DNA of 30,771 bases, from IMG/VR virus record IMGVR_UViG_3300031839_001069, positions 1 to 30,771 of that record. One strand, written 5' to 3'. Source of the stretch: a virus. The position numbers and the translations under genes are program-made. Under the pieces are notes generated by a model, which ran no database searches, had not been told where the DNA came from, and was given only the letters and a program-made list of their open reading frames with translations. Positions 1 to 5,474 of this stretch are shown one piece after another; the stretch's first letter is position 1; every line of letters begins with the position of its first letter.

Positions 1-121
1 TGAGGATGGGTATGTTTTGCATGTATTCCCATACTTCATCAGGAACGGGTTGTCCTATGTATTCTTCAAAGTCTGATCGGTTTAAATTGAGTGATGCGTT
101 TTCTAGATATTGTTTAGACAT
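1..121 (-). CDS. Partial copy of the 60-aa hypothetical protein (cut by window edge)
   Basis: The ATG is at 121-119, behind the Shine-Dalgarno AGGAGAA. Only 40 codons are present before the window ends. It duplicates the complete gene at 30527-30709, and the three base differences inside the gene all fall in third codon positions and keep the amino acid (Ile, Pro, Phe). It is therefore the same gene seen again at the contig end, from a slightly different genome in the population, rather than a second gene. Function unknown; the reading begins MSKQYLENASLN and is acidic. Confidence 0.85.
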   Translation of the reverse strand, partial: MSKQYLENASLNLNRSDFEEYIGQPVPDEVWEYMQNIPIL

Positions 122-183
122 TGTTATTCTCCTATTTCAACATTTTCAATATAGCAGTCGTCTTCTTGTCGATTGCAGTCAAC
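1..183. repeat. Left copy of 183-bp terminal redundancy
   Basis: This stretch matches 30589-30771 with four substitutions, at positions 5, 47, 68 and 151 of this copy, and no indels. It carries the first 40 codons of the 60-aa gene and the last codons of the 69-aa gene. The simplest reading is that the contig runs once round a circular or circularly permuted genome, or joins through a terminal repeat, giving a unit length of about 30,588 bp. A true diverged tandem repeat is possible but less likely. Confidence 0.95.
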
Positions 184-333
184 CCAATGAGTGAGTGCTG
201 CATAGTCTTCAACATCGACGGTACCATCATCATTTATTCTGACTATACCACCTTCAACTAGATAGGTGACTTCTTCAGGTGATATGGGAAGAGACACACG
301 GAAAGATGCGTCAAGATAGAGTGGGTTAGACAT
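124..333 (-). CDS. Hypothetical early protein, 69 aa
   Basis: A complete small acidic protein starting MSNPLYLDASFR. The start is supported by AAAGGAG seven bases upstream of the ATG. Promoter P1 (366-394) lies directly upstream, and the 60-aa gene follows after two bases on the circular map, so the two form a short operon. The middle (about residues 18-50) has a hydrophobic/acidic pattern and the end holds two cysteines, but I recognise no domain. Small size and a dedicated promoter next to the other tiny genes suggest an early host-takeover or regulatory role; that is inference from position only. Confidence 0.8.
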   Translation of the reverse strand: MSNPLYLDASFRVSLPISPEEVTYLVEGGIVRINDDGTVDVEDYAALTHWVDCNRQEDDCYIENVEIGE

Positions 334-365
334 ATTATTTCTCCTTTGTTATAGTATGTGTTTAT

Positions 366-394
366 ATTATAACTTGCCTCCCTCAAATTTGCAC
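366..394 (-). promoter_or_regulatory. Early promoter P1 (GTGCAA-17-TATAAT)
   Basis: On the minus strand the -35 hexamer GTGCAA is at 394-389, followed by exactly 17 bases and TATAAT at 371-366. The 69-aa gene starts 33 bases further on. The same RTGYAA-17-TATAAT layout recurs at three other intergenic sites (30232-30260, 30480-30508, 29569-29597). A 17-bp element shared with P3 lies 18 bases upstream of the -35. The -10 is a perfect sigma-70 match, so host polymerase is the likely reader. Confidence 0.75.
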
Positions 395-403
395 GCGCTT
401 GTC

Positions 404-559
404 TTATTTCTTTTTACCTACCCGTGTTTTGTTGTAGGAGGTTGCGATGGATACACATGTGGCGTAATTATAGCAGGTCTCTATGGTACCGTCAGGATAC
501 TTTACAGCGTATCGGCCATAAAACATAGGTGAAGGAATTACAAATGCATTCTCATTCAT
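404..559 (-). CDS. Hypothetical protein, 51 aa
   Basis: A short gene whose ATG at 559-557 lies inside the end of the methyltransferase gene (stop at 554-552), with AGGAGG six bases upstream. The product starts MNENAFVIPSPMFYGRYAVK and ends in a lysine-rich tail. It has two cysteines (residues 29 and 35) and many Tyr/Thr residues. The overlap with the MTase suggests translational coupling and membership of the same operon. Its 3' end contains one copy of the ACACGGGTAGGTA element. No family recognised. The good ribosome site and tight packing make it a credible gene. Confidence 0.7.
   Translation of the reverse strand: MNENAFVIPSPMFYGRYAVKYPDGTIETCYNYATCVSIATSYNKTRVGKKK
413..429 (-). promoter_or_regulatory. 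Shared 17-bp element upstream of P1
   Basis: The minus-strand sequence AAACACGGGTAGGTAAA is identical at 30526-30542 and lies 18 and 17 bases upstream of the -35 boxes of P1 and P3. In each place it forms the 3' end of a gene (51 aa and 60 aa) but in different reading frames, so conservation is at the nucleic-acid level. A near copy with one mismatch over 15 bases is at 2241-2255. It could be an activator or UP-type site, an RNA processing signal, or the trace of a duplicated gene-promoter module. Confidence 0.55.
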
Positions 560-1145
560 TCTCGTCCTCCTTTCTTAAGGGCATAGGAACTCCTGCAAGA
601 AAGTCTTGTATCGTCCCATTTATCTCGTTGCCCATACAGTCCCATCCTTTACGAAACCTTCTTGCAAAAAGTTCTAGTTTTTCACAGTCGTCCCAATGTT
701 CATCAATACGGTCTTGAATAGTTTCAGGTTTTTTCGAATGCTTTGTTCTTGCTTCTGATAAAAGCTGCCTAGTATTTGTCTTTACTCTATCAGGACACTT
801 TCCTTTCTTCCCGACCAACACATATTCTACTTGTGAGCAGGAATAGTATCCTGGGTTAGGTATTCTTTTATCCCATACAAATGCCATAGTCGAATACTTG
901 AAACCCCAAGCTTTCATTAATTGGAAAGCTTCTGGAAGTTTCGGACCTGTCGCCCACAAATACAAGATACAGTTCTTTGCTCGTATGTTCTTGATTGGTA
1001 GCGAACACATATCTTCCATTGACATGGTTGTGTATTCATCGTTAACACCTACCTCTTTGAACTTATCTTTGTTTTCTTTCTGTGCCATTCGCGCACTGTC
1101 ATAAGGCCACGGTGGGTCCGCAAGTATTATGTCATACTTCTTCAT
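552..1145 (-). CDS. MT-A70 family DNA adenine N6-methyltransferase
   Basis: The 197-aa product shows the MT-A70 signature: the catalytic DPPWPY motif at residues 10-15, the LYLWATGPKLPEAF block followed by AWGF, and a C-terminal HSKKPE...ELFARR...GWDCMGNE block. The family transfers a methyl group from S-adenosylmethionine to adenine N6; phage members are usually of this length and act as solitary DNA methyltransferases. There is no neighbouring restriction enzyme, so self-protection against host restriction or marking of phage DNA is the likely role. The ATG at 1145 has GAGGA upstream and overlaps the end of the zinc-ribbon gene. Target sequence not deducible from the protein. Confidence 0.93.
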   Translation of the reverse strand: MKKYDIILADPPWPYDSARMAQKENKDKFKEVGVNDEYTTMSMEDMCSLPIKNIRAKNCILYLWATGPKLPEAFQLMKAWGFKYSTMAFVWDKRIPNPGYYSCSQVEYVLVGKKGKCPDRVKTNTRQLLSEARTKHSKKPETIQDRIDEHWDDCEKLELFARRFRKGWDCMGNEINGTIQDFLAGVPMPLRKEDENE

Positions 1146-1341
1146 TATTGTCCTCTTTTCGTAGGAGTTTAATTTTCTCTAGCCAAGTTGCCGTTGGGTG
1201 TCGACACGCGTAGCAATATGATTGAAAGTGGTAATATGTTCTGAAGGTCTGATCGCGTTTCACCCATTTCTTTTGTTTTCTCATACCAAACATGTAGCCT
1301 GGTAGAGTGCGACCGCAACGGGGACATTTACGCTTTACCAT
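1132..1341 (-). CDS. Small zinc-ribbon-like protein, 69 aa
   Basis: Two CxxC pairs (Cys6/Cys9 and Cys43/Cys46), 33 residues apart, with basic and aromatic residues between, are what a small zinc ribbon looks like. The N-terminus is MVKRKCPRCGR and the C-terminus is charged. A GAGAGGG ribosome site precedes the ATG, which overlaps the upstream gene; the 3' end overlaps the MTase start. Likely binds nucleic acid or acts as an adaptor, possibly working with the MTase that follows. Metal binding is inferred from the cysteine spacing only. Confidence 0.75.
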   Translation of the reverse strand: MVKRKCPRCGRTLPGYMFGMRKQKKWVKRDQTFRTYYHFQSYCYACRHPTATWLEKIKLLRKEDNNEEV

Positions 1342-1588
1342 CCCTCTCCTCTAGTTTGTAGTGTGTTATTTGTATTTTACCTGTATCCCACTTCCCTTCG
1401 CATGCAACCTTGAGGTCGAAGCCTGGGATGATATGGTTCATGGGTATTTCAAATATGGCGTAGCCGTCGTCTTCAGGTTTTCCCATTTCACCTAGTCGAT
1501 GTCTCATCTCAGGTACATTTTGTAGGAACTCATTTTCTATTTCATTGATGTGTTTCTGGAACAACGCGTCTTTCTCTTCTTTTGTCAT
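1328..1588 (-). CDS. Hypothetical protein, 86 aa
   Basis: I take the start as the ATG at 1588 (MTKEEKDALFQKH) rather than an upstream in-frame start at 1669. The 1588 codon forms an ATGA overlap with the stop of the preceding 93-aa gene and has a GGTGG ribosome site. The product has a charged helical N-terminal half and a C-terminal half that looks beta-rich, ending in a basic/acidic tail. Every junction in this operon overlaps, implying coupled translation. No family recognised. Confidence 0.7.
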   Translation of the reverse strand: MTKEEKDALFQKHINEIENEFLQNVPEMRHRLGEMGKPEDDGYAIFEIPMNHIIPGFDLKVACEGKWDTGKIQITHYKLEERDGKA

Positions 1589-1866
1589 CGTAATGTGTCC
1601 ACCTTTGGTATGCTGTTTTCTAATTTTAATGTCCATTGTTTTTGTTCTCGCTCCAGTTGTGACCTCCACTTCCTGAGGCGTGCTTGCACCTTGCTGATGT
1701 CTTTAATGCATGCTTCATAATGTGGACAGGCGCGCTTCTTTATCTTGGTGTTTTCCATATAAGCTGTGACTGTTGCAAGGTTTAGCTGAAGGTTTAGTAT
1801 CTCTGATAGTTTGCTGTCAATGTCATTAATTTCGTTTCTATAGACTGAGGGTTTTACTTTTGGCAT
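1585..1866 (-). CDS. Predicted coiled-coil protein, 93 aa
   Basis: Begins MPKVKPSVYRNEINDID and is dominated by charged heptad-like stretches (about residues 8-37 and 56-85), consistent with a coiled coil. A CPHYEAC stretch in the middle gives two cysteines and a histidine. The AGGAG ribosome site is seven bases from the ATG. It overlaps the upstream 127-aa gene by 13 bases and the downstream gene by four. Function unknown; co-transcription with the MTase suggests a DNA-metabolism or early role. Confidence 0.72.
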   Translation of the reverse strand: MPKVKPSVYRNEINDIDSKLSEILNLQLNLATVTAYMENTKIKKRACPHYEACIKDISKVQARLRKWRSQLEREQKQWTLKLENSIPKVDTLR

Positions 1867-2237
1867 CGAATTACTCCTATGTTTTTTATAAGATGCGTTT
1901 CTTCTGTGTTTGTTATGCTTCTGTTCTCTTCACTTTCATCCCAACTCCACCCATTCTTGAGTGTAATTAAGGTGTCTTCGATCAGTAACACTTCTTCTTT
2001 TATTTCCTTGCCCGTGAGTGTTGTCACTACAACGGTGTCACCTACATCTAAGTCTGTATATTGTGATAGGAATTCTTTGAATGCGTCTGCAAATGGACTC
2101 TCATCAAGTGAGAAAAGGGAGGGGGAGCTTATAGCATTAGACGAATTAAATGGCAGAACATCCGTTTTTATTGTGCTCAACCCCTCACCTAATACCATAT
2201 TTTTTTCCTCTTGACTGCCTGATAATATATTACTCAT
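1854..2237 (-). CDS. Hypothetical protein, 127 aa
   Basis: Starts MSNILSGSQEEKNMVLGEG. The first 50 residues are Ser/Asn-rich and probably disordered. Residues about 60-125 alternate hydrophobic and charged residues (DVGDTVVVTTL, EEVLLIEDTLITL), like a small beta-barrel fold. The start overlaps the 3' end of the 148-aa gene and its ribosome site (GGTAG) is the tail of the conserved GGGTAGGTA element. No function can be assigned. Confidence 0.7.
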   Translation of the reverse strand: MSNILSGSQEEKNMVLGEGLSTIKTDVLPFNSSNAISSPSLFSLDESPFADAFKEFLSQYTDLDVGDTVVVTTLTGKEIKEEVLLIEDTLITLKNGWSWDESEENRSITNTEETHLIKNIGVIRCQK

Positions 2238-2676
2238 CTCTACCTACCCCTGTTTGTACAAAAAGTGATGACCCTAGGTATTGTTTTGGATGTGGTTTAG
2301 AGGACGCTGAATAGGCTTTCTGTTCACTTAAAAAAGTTTTATAGGTTTCCATACCATTTGCTCTTACAAATTCATTCTCGTTTATTCTCGTCACTTCTAC
2401 ATTTGGGTCAGCAAAGTCAAAGTGATAGTTGATATACCACTCTTCTTCATCATCAGACCAGTGCAATGTTGAAATATCTGAGGGACTGAGGAGGTGATAG
2501 TGTATCCAGTCTTCATTCATATTGTCTTCTTCAACATGTTTAATTAAACAAAAGAATTCTTTAGGTTCTTCATCACCTGTAGGAGACCATTCTGTAAATT
2601 GATATGTAATTATTCTTAACATATCTCCTTCAGTATAGTTGAAGTGCTGAGGTTTATTTTTATCTTTATATTTCAT
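2230..2676 (-). CDS. Hypothetical protein, 148 aa, first gene of the MTase operon
   Basis: The first gene after the AT-rich region, so it probably leads the operon of six or seven overlapping genes that ends with the MTase and the 51-aa protein. It starts MKYKDKNKPQHFNYTEGDML and is acidic and aromatic in its middle third. The ribosome site before the ATG is weak (GGTGA about ten bases upstream), unlike most genes here. Its last codons carry the near copy of the GGGTAGGTA element. No family recognised. Confidence 0.7.
   Translation of the reverse strand: MKYKDKNKPQHFNYTEGDMLRIITYQFTEWSPTGDEEPKEFFCLIKHVEEDNMNEDWIHYHLLSPSDISTLHWSDDEEEWYINYHFDFADPNVEVTRINENEFVRANGMETYKTFLSEQKAYSASSKPHPKQYLGSSLFVQTGVGRDE
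2241..2255 (-). promoter_or_regulatory. Near copy of the ACACGGGTAGGTA element
   Basis: The minus-strand sequence AAACAGGGGTAGGTA differs at one base from the copies at 413-429 and 30526-30542. It is again at the 3' end of a gene. Here its GGTAG also lies where the ribosome site of the 127-aa gene is expected, so in this place it may simply be a Shine-Dalgarno. No matching promoter is visible downstream. Confidence 0.35.
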
Positions 2677-2707
2677 ATTTCATATTCACCATTAATGTTA
2701 CTGAGTT

Positions 2708-2728
2708 ATTGGCCGTTGTCGGCCGTAT
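2708..2728 (+). repeat. Inverted-repeat arm A with paired GGCCGT
   Basis: Two GGCCGT hexamers start at 2711 and 2721, one helical turn apart. The whole block is the reverse complement of arm B at 2934-2953 apart from the short spacer between the hexamers. In DNA this AT-rich, two such blocks are very unlikely by chance, and they probably bind a protein dimer or a replication initiator. Confidence 0.7.
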
Positions 2729-2780
2729 TCTCATATTCTTATCTCTATATCTATATCTTCTATTCTTATCTCTTATATAT

Positions 2781-2808
2781 ATTATATCTAGTAAACTAAG
2801 AATTGTAT
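2781..2808 (-). promoter_or_regulatory. Weak candidate promoter for the MTase operon
   Basis: TATAAT (2786-2781, minus) preceded after 16 bases by ATACAA (2808-2803). This resembles the phage's RTGYAA-17-TATAAT promoters but differs in one -35 base and in spacing. It lies about 105 bases upstream of the 148-aa gene, where a promoter is needed. In such AT-rich DNA a chance match is quite possible. Confidence 0.3.
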
Positions 2809-2933
2809 AATATTTTTTTTAAATAAAATATTTCTAAATAATTTTGTAAATTACTAAAGAACTGAATATATATAATTATATACATACTAAATACTACAGA
2901 ATAATTATACTCTATAAACAATAGAGATACATT

Positions 2934-2953
2934 ATACGGCCGTAACGGCCAAT
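2934..2953 (-). repeat. Inverted-repeat arm B with paired ACGGCC
   Basis: On the plus strand ACGGCC occurs at 2936-2941 and 2945-2950. The block mirrors arm A at 2708-2728, and the intervening 205 bases are almost pure A/T. Confidence 0.7.
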
Positions 2954-3131
2954 AAATGTTATATATTTATTTTAGTTATTTTAGAATAATAATTATACAT
3001 TTCAGTTTTATTTAGTATTATATAAATATCTTCTTATCTTCTATCTCAGCTTCATTAAGCTACAGTTCTTTGAAATTTTAGAAAAATATATTAGAATAAT
3101 TTAGAATAATTATTAGTAAGAAGATATGTAT

Positions 3132-3166
3132 AAAGGACTGAGTTTCTAGACATTGCTCAGTCTTTT
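3132..3166 (+). terminator. Hairpin with plus-strand U-run (terminator-like)
   Basis: Arms 3132-3142 and 3156-3166 pair over 11 bases when read as plus-strand RNA, including one G-U pair that would be a mismatch in minus-strand RNA. The 3' arm ends in TTTT. The structure therefore favours the plus strand, yet no plus-strand gene is visible upstream. It may end a small plus-strand RNA from the AT-rich region or block counter-transcription. Confidence 0.4.
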
Positions 3167-3194
3167 CTCCAAATGAAATGTATAGTTGAAAGTT

Positions 3195-3225
3195 AAGAGA
3201 GGGGTTTCATATCCCTCTCTTTTTT
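3195..3225. terminator. Bidirectional-looking terminator after the nuclease gene
   Basis: Arms AGAGAGGG (3196-3203) and CCCTCTCT (3213-3220), with a nine-base loop. The plus-strand RNA ends in a run of T (3221-3225), and the minus-strand side begins with the stop codon of the 174-aa gene. It sits exactly where a terminator for that gene is expected, but the U-run is better on the plus strand. Confidence 0.6.
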
Positions 3226-3748
3226 ACTTACCTATCCAGTATGAACCAATGTATGGGTTCTTCTCTTTCAACTGCTTACAGTTCCATCGTTTGGGATCGA
3301 GTTTAATATCAGTAAATTCTTGTTGTATTTCACTTCTTCCACCCACAGTAATGAACTTCATTCTTTTGTATGTACCATCTCCTTGAGATATTTCACCATA
3401 CCAAATTGGAAAGTTATGTTCTTCATTGTGGTATCTCAGTTTATCTGCATTGTAGAGGTGAAGCCATCCTTCGTGGTTTACAACAACTAATTTAATTTGA
3501 GCATCACTTACCCAGCAACTTGGTTTTTTAGATGTCATACATTTAATTTCAATGATTGGATATTTGTACCAACCTGAATAACTCTTGACTTCTATTCCTC
3601 CAATATCTGACCAACCATCAGGTCTATCTTTACCTCCCATTGGTTTGATATGAAGATGTGGGTTCTTAGTTGCTAATGCTTTTAAAACTCTGAATTCTTG
3701 TTGCGTTCCCCACTCAAACGCATCTTCCCATTTATATACTGCTTTCAT
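3224..3748 (-). CDS. Candidate PD-(D/E)XK nuclease, 174 aa
   Basis: The N-terminal half has the layout of a PD-(D/E)XK nuclease: a helix with Glu18 (GTQQEFRVLKAL), then PDG at residues 43-45, Asp48, and the ExK triad EVK at 53-55; a second EIK follows at 67-69. Such enzymes cut DNA with metal ions, as resolvases or endonucleases in phage recombination and packaging. The C-terminal half is rich in Trp, Tyr and basic residues and is not recognised. A strong TAGGAGGAAG site precedes the ATG. It stands alone between two terminators, next to repeats and the AT-rich region, which would fit a role in replication or genome processing. The family assignment rests on motif spacing only. Confidence 0.55.
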   Translation of the reverse strand: MKAVYKWEDAFEWGTQQEFRVLKALATKNPHLHIKPMGGKDRPDGWSDIGGIEVKSYSGWYKYPIIEIKCMTSKKPSCWVSDAQIKLVVVNHEGWLHLYNADKLRYHNEEHNFPIWYGEISQGDGTYKRMKFITVGGRSEIQQEFTDIKLDPKRWNCKQLKEKNPYIGSYWIGK

Positions 3749-3897
3749 GCTTCCTCCTAATGATAGCTTTGCTGTATCATCTATAGCAGAGGTTTTTTCC
3801 TACTGCTGGTTGACGATAGACAGCAACACAACTCAACACAACTTAACTCAACTAATATAAGTATCTTTATCAGGAGTTTTTTCTTAGAATTTTGCAC
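3749..3897. other. Upstream region of the nuclease gene with repeats
   Basis: No gene is visible. It holds the 10-bp repeats at 3824-3853 and an imperfect hairpin around 3785-3807 (AGCAG/CTGCT arms flanking a T-run). TATAGAT near 3785 could be a -10 for the nuclease gene, but no convincing -35 was found. Confidence 0.35.
3824..3853 (+). repeat. Tandem 10-bp repeat CAACACAACT
   Basis: Two perfect copies of CAACACAACT (3824-3833, 3834-3843) and a third degenerate copy TAACTCAACT (3844-3853). An inverted relative (CAACTCAACATAAC on the minus strand) is at 3945-3958, and the word ACAACTTAAC recurs at 3994-4003. Ten-base spacing puts the copies on one face of the helix, as for a protein-binding iteron. 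Confidence 0.65.
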
Positions 3898-3934
3898 AAA
3901 AAAAGAGACAAAGCGCCTGACTACCTTGTCTCTT
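3898..3934 (-). terminator. Intrinsic terminator of the virion/lysis operon
   Basis: In minus-strand RNA, arms 3934-3926 and 3911-3903 pair over nine bases (AAGAGACAA/TTGTCTCTT) with a 14-base loop, followed by seven U from 3904 to 3898. It lies about 65 bases past the stop of the holin-like gene and would end the long late transcript. Confidence 0.8.
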
Positions 3935-3998
3935 AGTTTGTAAAGTTATGTTGAGTTGCAGCTATTCTTGGAGGAATAACATAAATTAATTGTACAAC

Positions 3999-4241
3999 TT
4001 AACGGTTATTTCGTATATCAGCTTTTATCTCTTTCATCTGCTCTTCTAAAAAATATAAGCGTTGGTCTAATTTAGTGATAGCTTCTTTAAATAGCTCTCT
4101 ATCCTTCTCAGCATCAAGCAATATTCGATCGATACTCTGGTTCTGGAAATGCACAAATTGTCGGTTCATATACAAAGCAACAATGACAGCAGCCGCAGGG
4201 CCAGTTAAGAAGGGTATAAGTTCCATCAATAGTGTTTCCAT
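3999..4241 (-). CDS. Holin-like protein (one membrane span plus coiled coil), 80 aa
   Basis: Residues 9-25 (IPFLTGPAAAVIVALYM) form a single membrane span and residues about 33-78 are a charged heptad-like helix, ending in a basic tail. This layout matches small holin-type proteins of the BhlA/UviB kind, which make lesions in the inner membrane at the end of infection. A GAGAGGT ribosome site precedes the ATG. It is the last gene before a strong terminator, a usual place for lysis genes. No endolysin is recognised nearby, so the holin role is plausible but unproven. Confidence 0.55.
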   Translation of the reverse strand: METLLMELIPFLTGPAAAVIVALYMNRQFVHFQNQSIDRILLDAEKDRELFKEAITKLDQRLYFLEEQMKEIKADIRNNR

Positions 4242-4267
4242 ATCTTACCTCTCAGAAGGACGAGGAT

Positions 4268-4295
4268 GCTGGAGAATGTATTTCAAGACTCCAGC
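4268..4295 (-). other. Hairpin between the fibre gene and the holin-like gene
   Basis: Perfect 7-bp arms GCTGGAG (4268-4274) and CTCCAGC (4289-4295) around a 14-base loop, in the 78-base gap. There is no U-run after it on the minus strand, so it is not a standard terminator. It could be an attenuator or an RNA-stability or processing element setting the level of the holin-like gene. Confidence 0.45.
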
Positions 4296-4319
4296 CCCTA
4301 TAAATACCTATTTAGCTTA

Positions 4320-5462
4320 TTAAGCGGACTTATTAGCCAAGTATCGAACTTCTAGAGTATCAGATGCACTTAAGTTAGCACCAAAGGTAAGAGTTGTGGT
4401 ACCATCTGTGGTTGAAACTGTATACTCATCAGCACCTGAAGGACTGCTTTGTACTTGCTTTTGCAACAAACCGTTTTTAAATGCAAGAACCATCGCGATC
4501 ATTGCATCATCTACTTCAGCTGTTAGGGCAAATGATAATGTACTTCCATTTGGTGAGTAGTTGTCTGAGTTACTCTCAAAATTAATTTGAGCATATCCAA
4601 CTTCTCCATTACCAATTTTACCAGCAGTAACCGCAAGGTTTGCAATTTTAGCAGTTGAAACAGCAGCATCAGCAATTTTTGCAGTAGCAACAGCAAGGTT
4701 TGCCAATTGTGCACCATCAACTCCACCATCTGATATCTTAACACCATTAGCACCAACTGCAAGTGTCGATCCGTCAAGGTCGATTGCGACTGTAGCAGCA
4801 CCAGAACCATTGTAGGTAAAGTCAGCAATACCATTCCCATCAGTTAAAGAGTCAAGGTTAGTTCCTAAGTCTTTACCTGAAATACTTCTTGCAGCCAACT
4901 TACTAATAGCAATAGCAGCAGATGCGTTAATTTCTGAGTTGGTAATGTCAAGAGCAAGTTTGCTTTGAGCAATAGCAGCGGAAGCATTGATATTTGCGTT
5001 GACAATATCAAGTGACAACTTTGATTGCGCGATTGCGGCATCACTTGCTATTTTTGCATTGTTAATAGCACCATCTGCAATTTTTGCATTAGCAACTCCA
5101 CCGTCTGCAAGACTAATACCACCTGCACCTAATGCGAGTGATGAACCATCAAGTTTAATTTGTAGTTCACCAGTTGCGAATTCCAAACCTTTGTTTGAAG
5201 CCAGGTCAACAGCGATAGTATCAGGTGAAGTAGCAGTATCAATACTAATACCATCACCACCTTGGAAACCATCGATAAGAGAACCTGTAACGATAGTGTG
5301 AACATAAGCGGTAGTAGCTGGCGATGTGGAATTGTCAGCCTCTGCTTTTGTTGCGAATTGAACACCTGATGCAGCTCTAAAGTCGAACGAGCCACTAAGG
5401 TTAATTTTGCCAGCTTCAATACTTTCGTTTTGTATCTGGACGCCTCTAATTTGAACAGCCAT
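4320..5462 (-). CDS. Repeat-rich tail fibre-like protein, 380 aa
   Basis: Residues about 120-190 and 250-290 consist of short repeats of the form (A/N)AKIA..A(I/V), such as NAKIADGAINNAKIASDAAI, typical of trimeric phage fibre shafts. A larger block is duplicated: LDGSSLALGAGG at 105-116 and LDGSTLAVGANG at 229-240. Residues about 310-375 form a compact C-terminal domain that resembles the separate 95-aa protein next door. The composition (Ala/Ser/Asp/Gly, few aromatics) suits an exposed fibre. Probably attaches to the particle or host surface; receptor unknown. Confidence 0.7.
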   Translation of the reverse strand: MAVQIRGVQIQNESIEAGKINLSGSFDFRAASGVQFATKAEADNSTSPATTAYVHTIVTGSLIDGFQGGDGISIDTATSPDTIAVDLASNKGLEFATGELQIKLDGSSLALGAGGISLADGGVANAKIADGAINNAKIASDAAIAQSKLSLDIVNANINASAAIAQSKLALDITNSEINASAAIAISKLAARSISGKDLGTNLDSLTDGNGIADFTYNGSGAATVAIDLDGSTLAVGANGVKISDGGVDGAQLANLAVATAKIADAAVSTAKIANLAVTAGKIGNGEVGYAQINFESNSDNYSPNGSTLSFALTAEVDDAMIAMVLAFKNGLLQKQVQSSPSGADEYTVSTTDGTTTLTFGANLSASDTLEVRYLANKSA

Positions 5463-5474
5463 AATTTATATCTC

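Larger units (their letters stand above)
2677..3194. other. Extremely AT-rich intergenic region; candidate replication origin
   Basis: More than 500 bases with no credible ORF, almost entirely A and T. It contains an inverted pair of G/C-rich blocks: 2708-2728 carries two GGCCGT copies exactly 10 bases apart, and 2934-2953 carries two ACGGCC copies 9 bases apart, so the blocks are near-perfect reverse complements about 205 bases apart. The repeat TTAGAATAAT occurs at 2981-2990, 3091-3100 and 3101-3110, with a shorter version near 2898. Iteron-like sites beside an AT-rich unwinding region are the usual look of an origin. A promoter-rich control region is the main alternative. Confidence 0.5.

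Noticed and set aside
1-183. Transposon or IS terminal repeats
   Set aside because: The repeats are direct, long, at the contig ends and contain coding sequence that continues round the circle; no transposase is present.
1328-1669. Longer 113-aa form of the 86-aa gene
   Set aside because: The upstream start at 1669 lies deep in the preceding gene without a ribosome site, while the ATG at 1588 has an ATGA overlap and GGTGG upstream.
3824-3853. CRISPR array
   Set aside because: The repeats are 10 bp, directly adjacent and without spacers.
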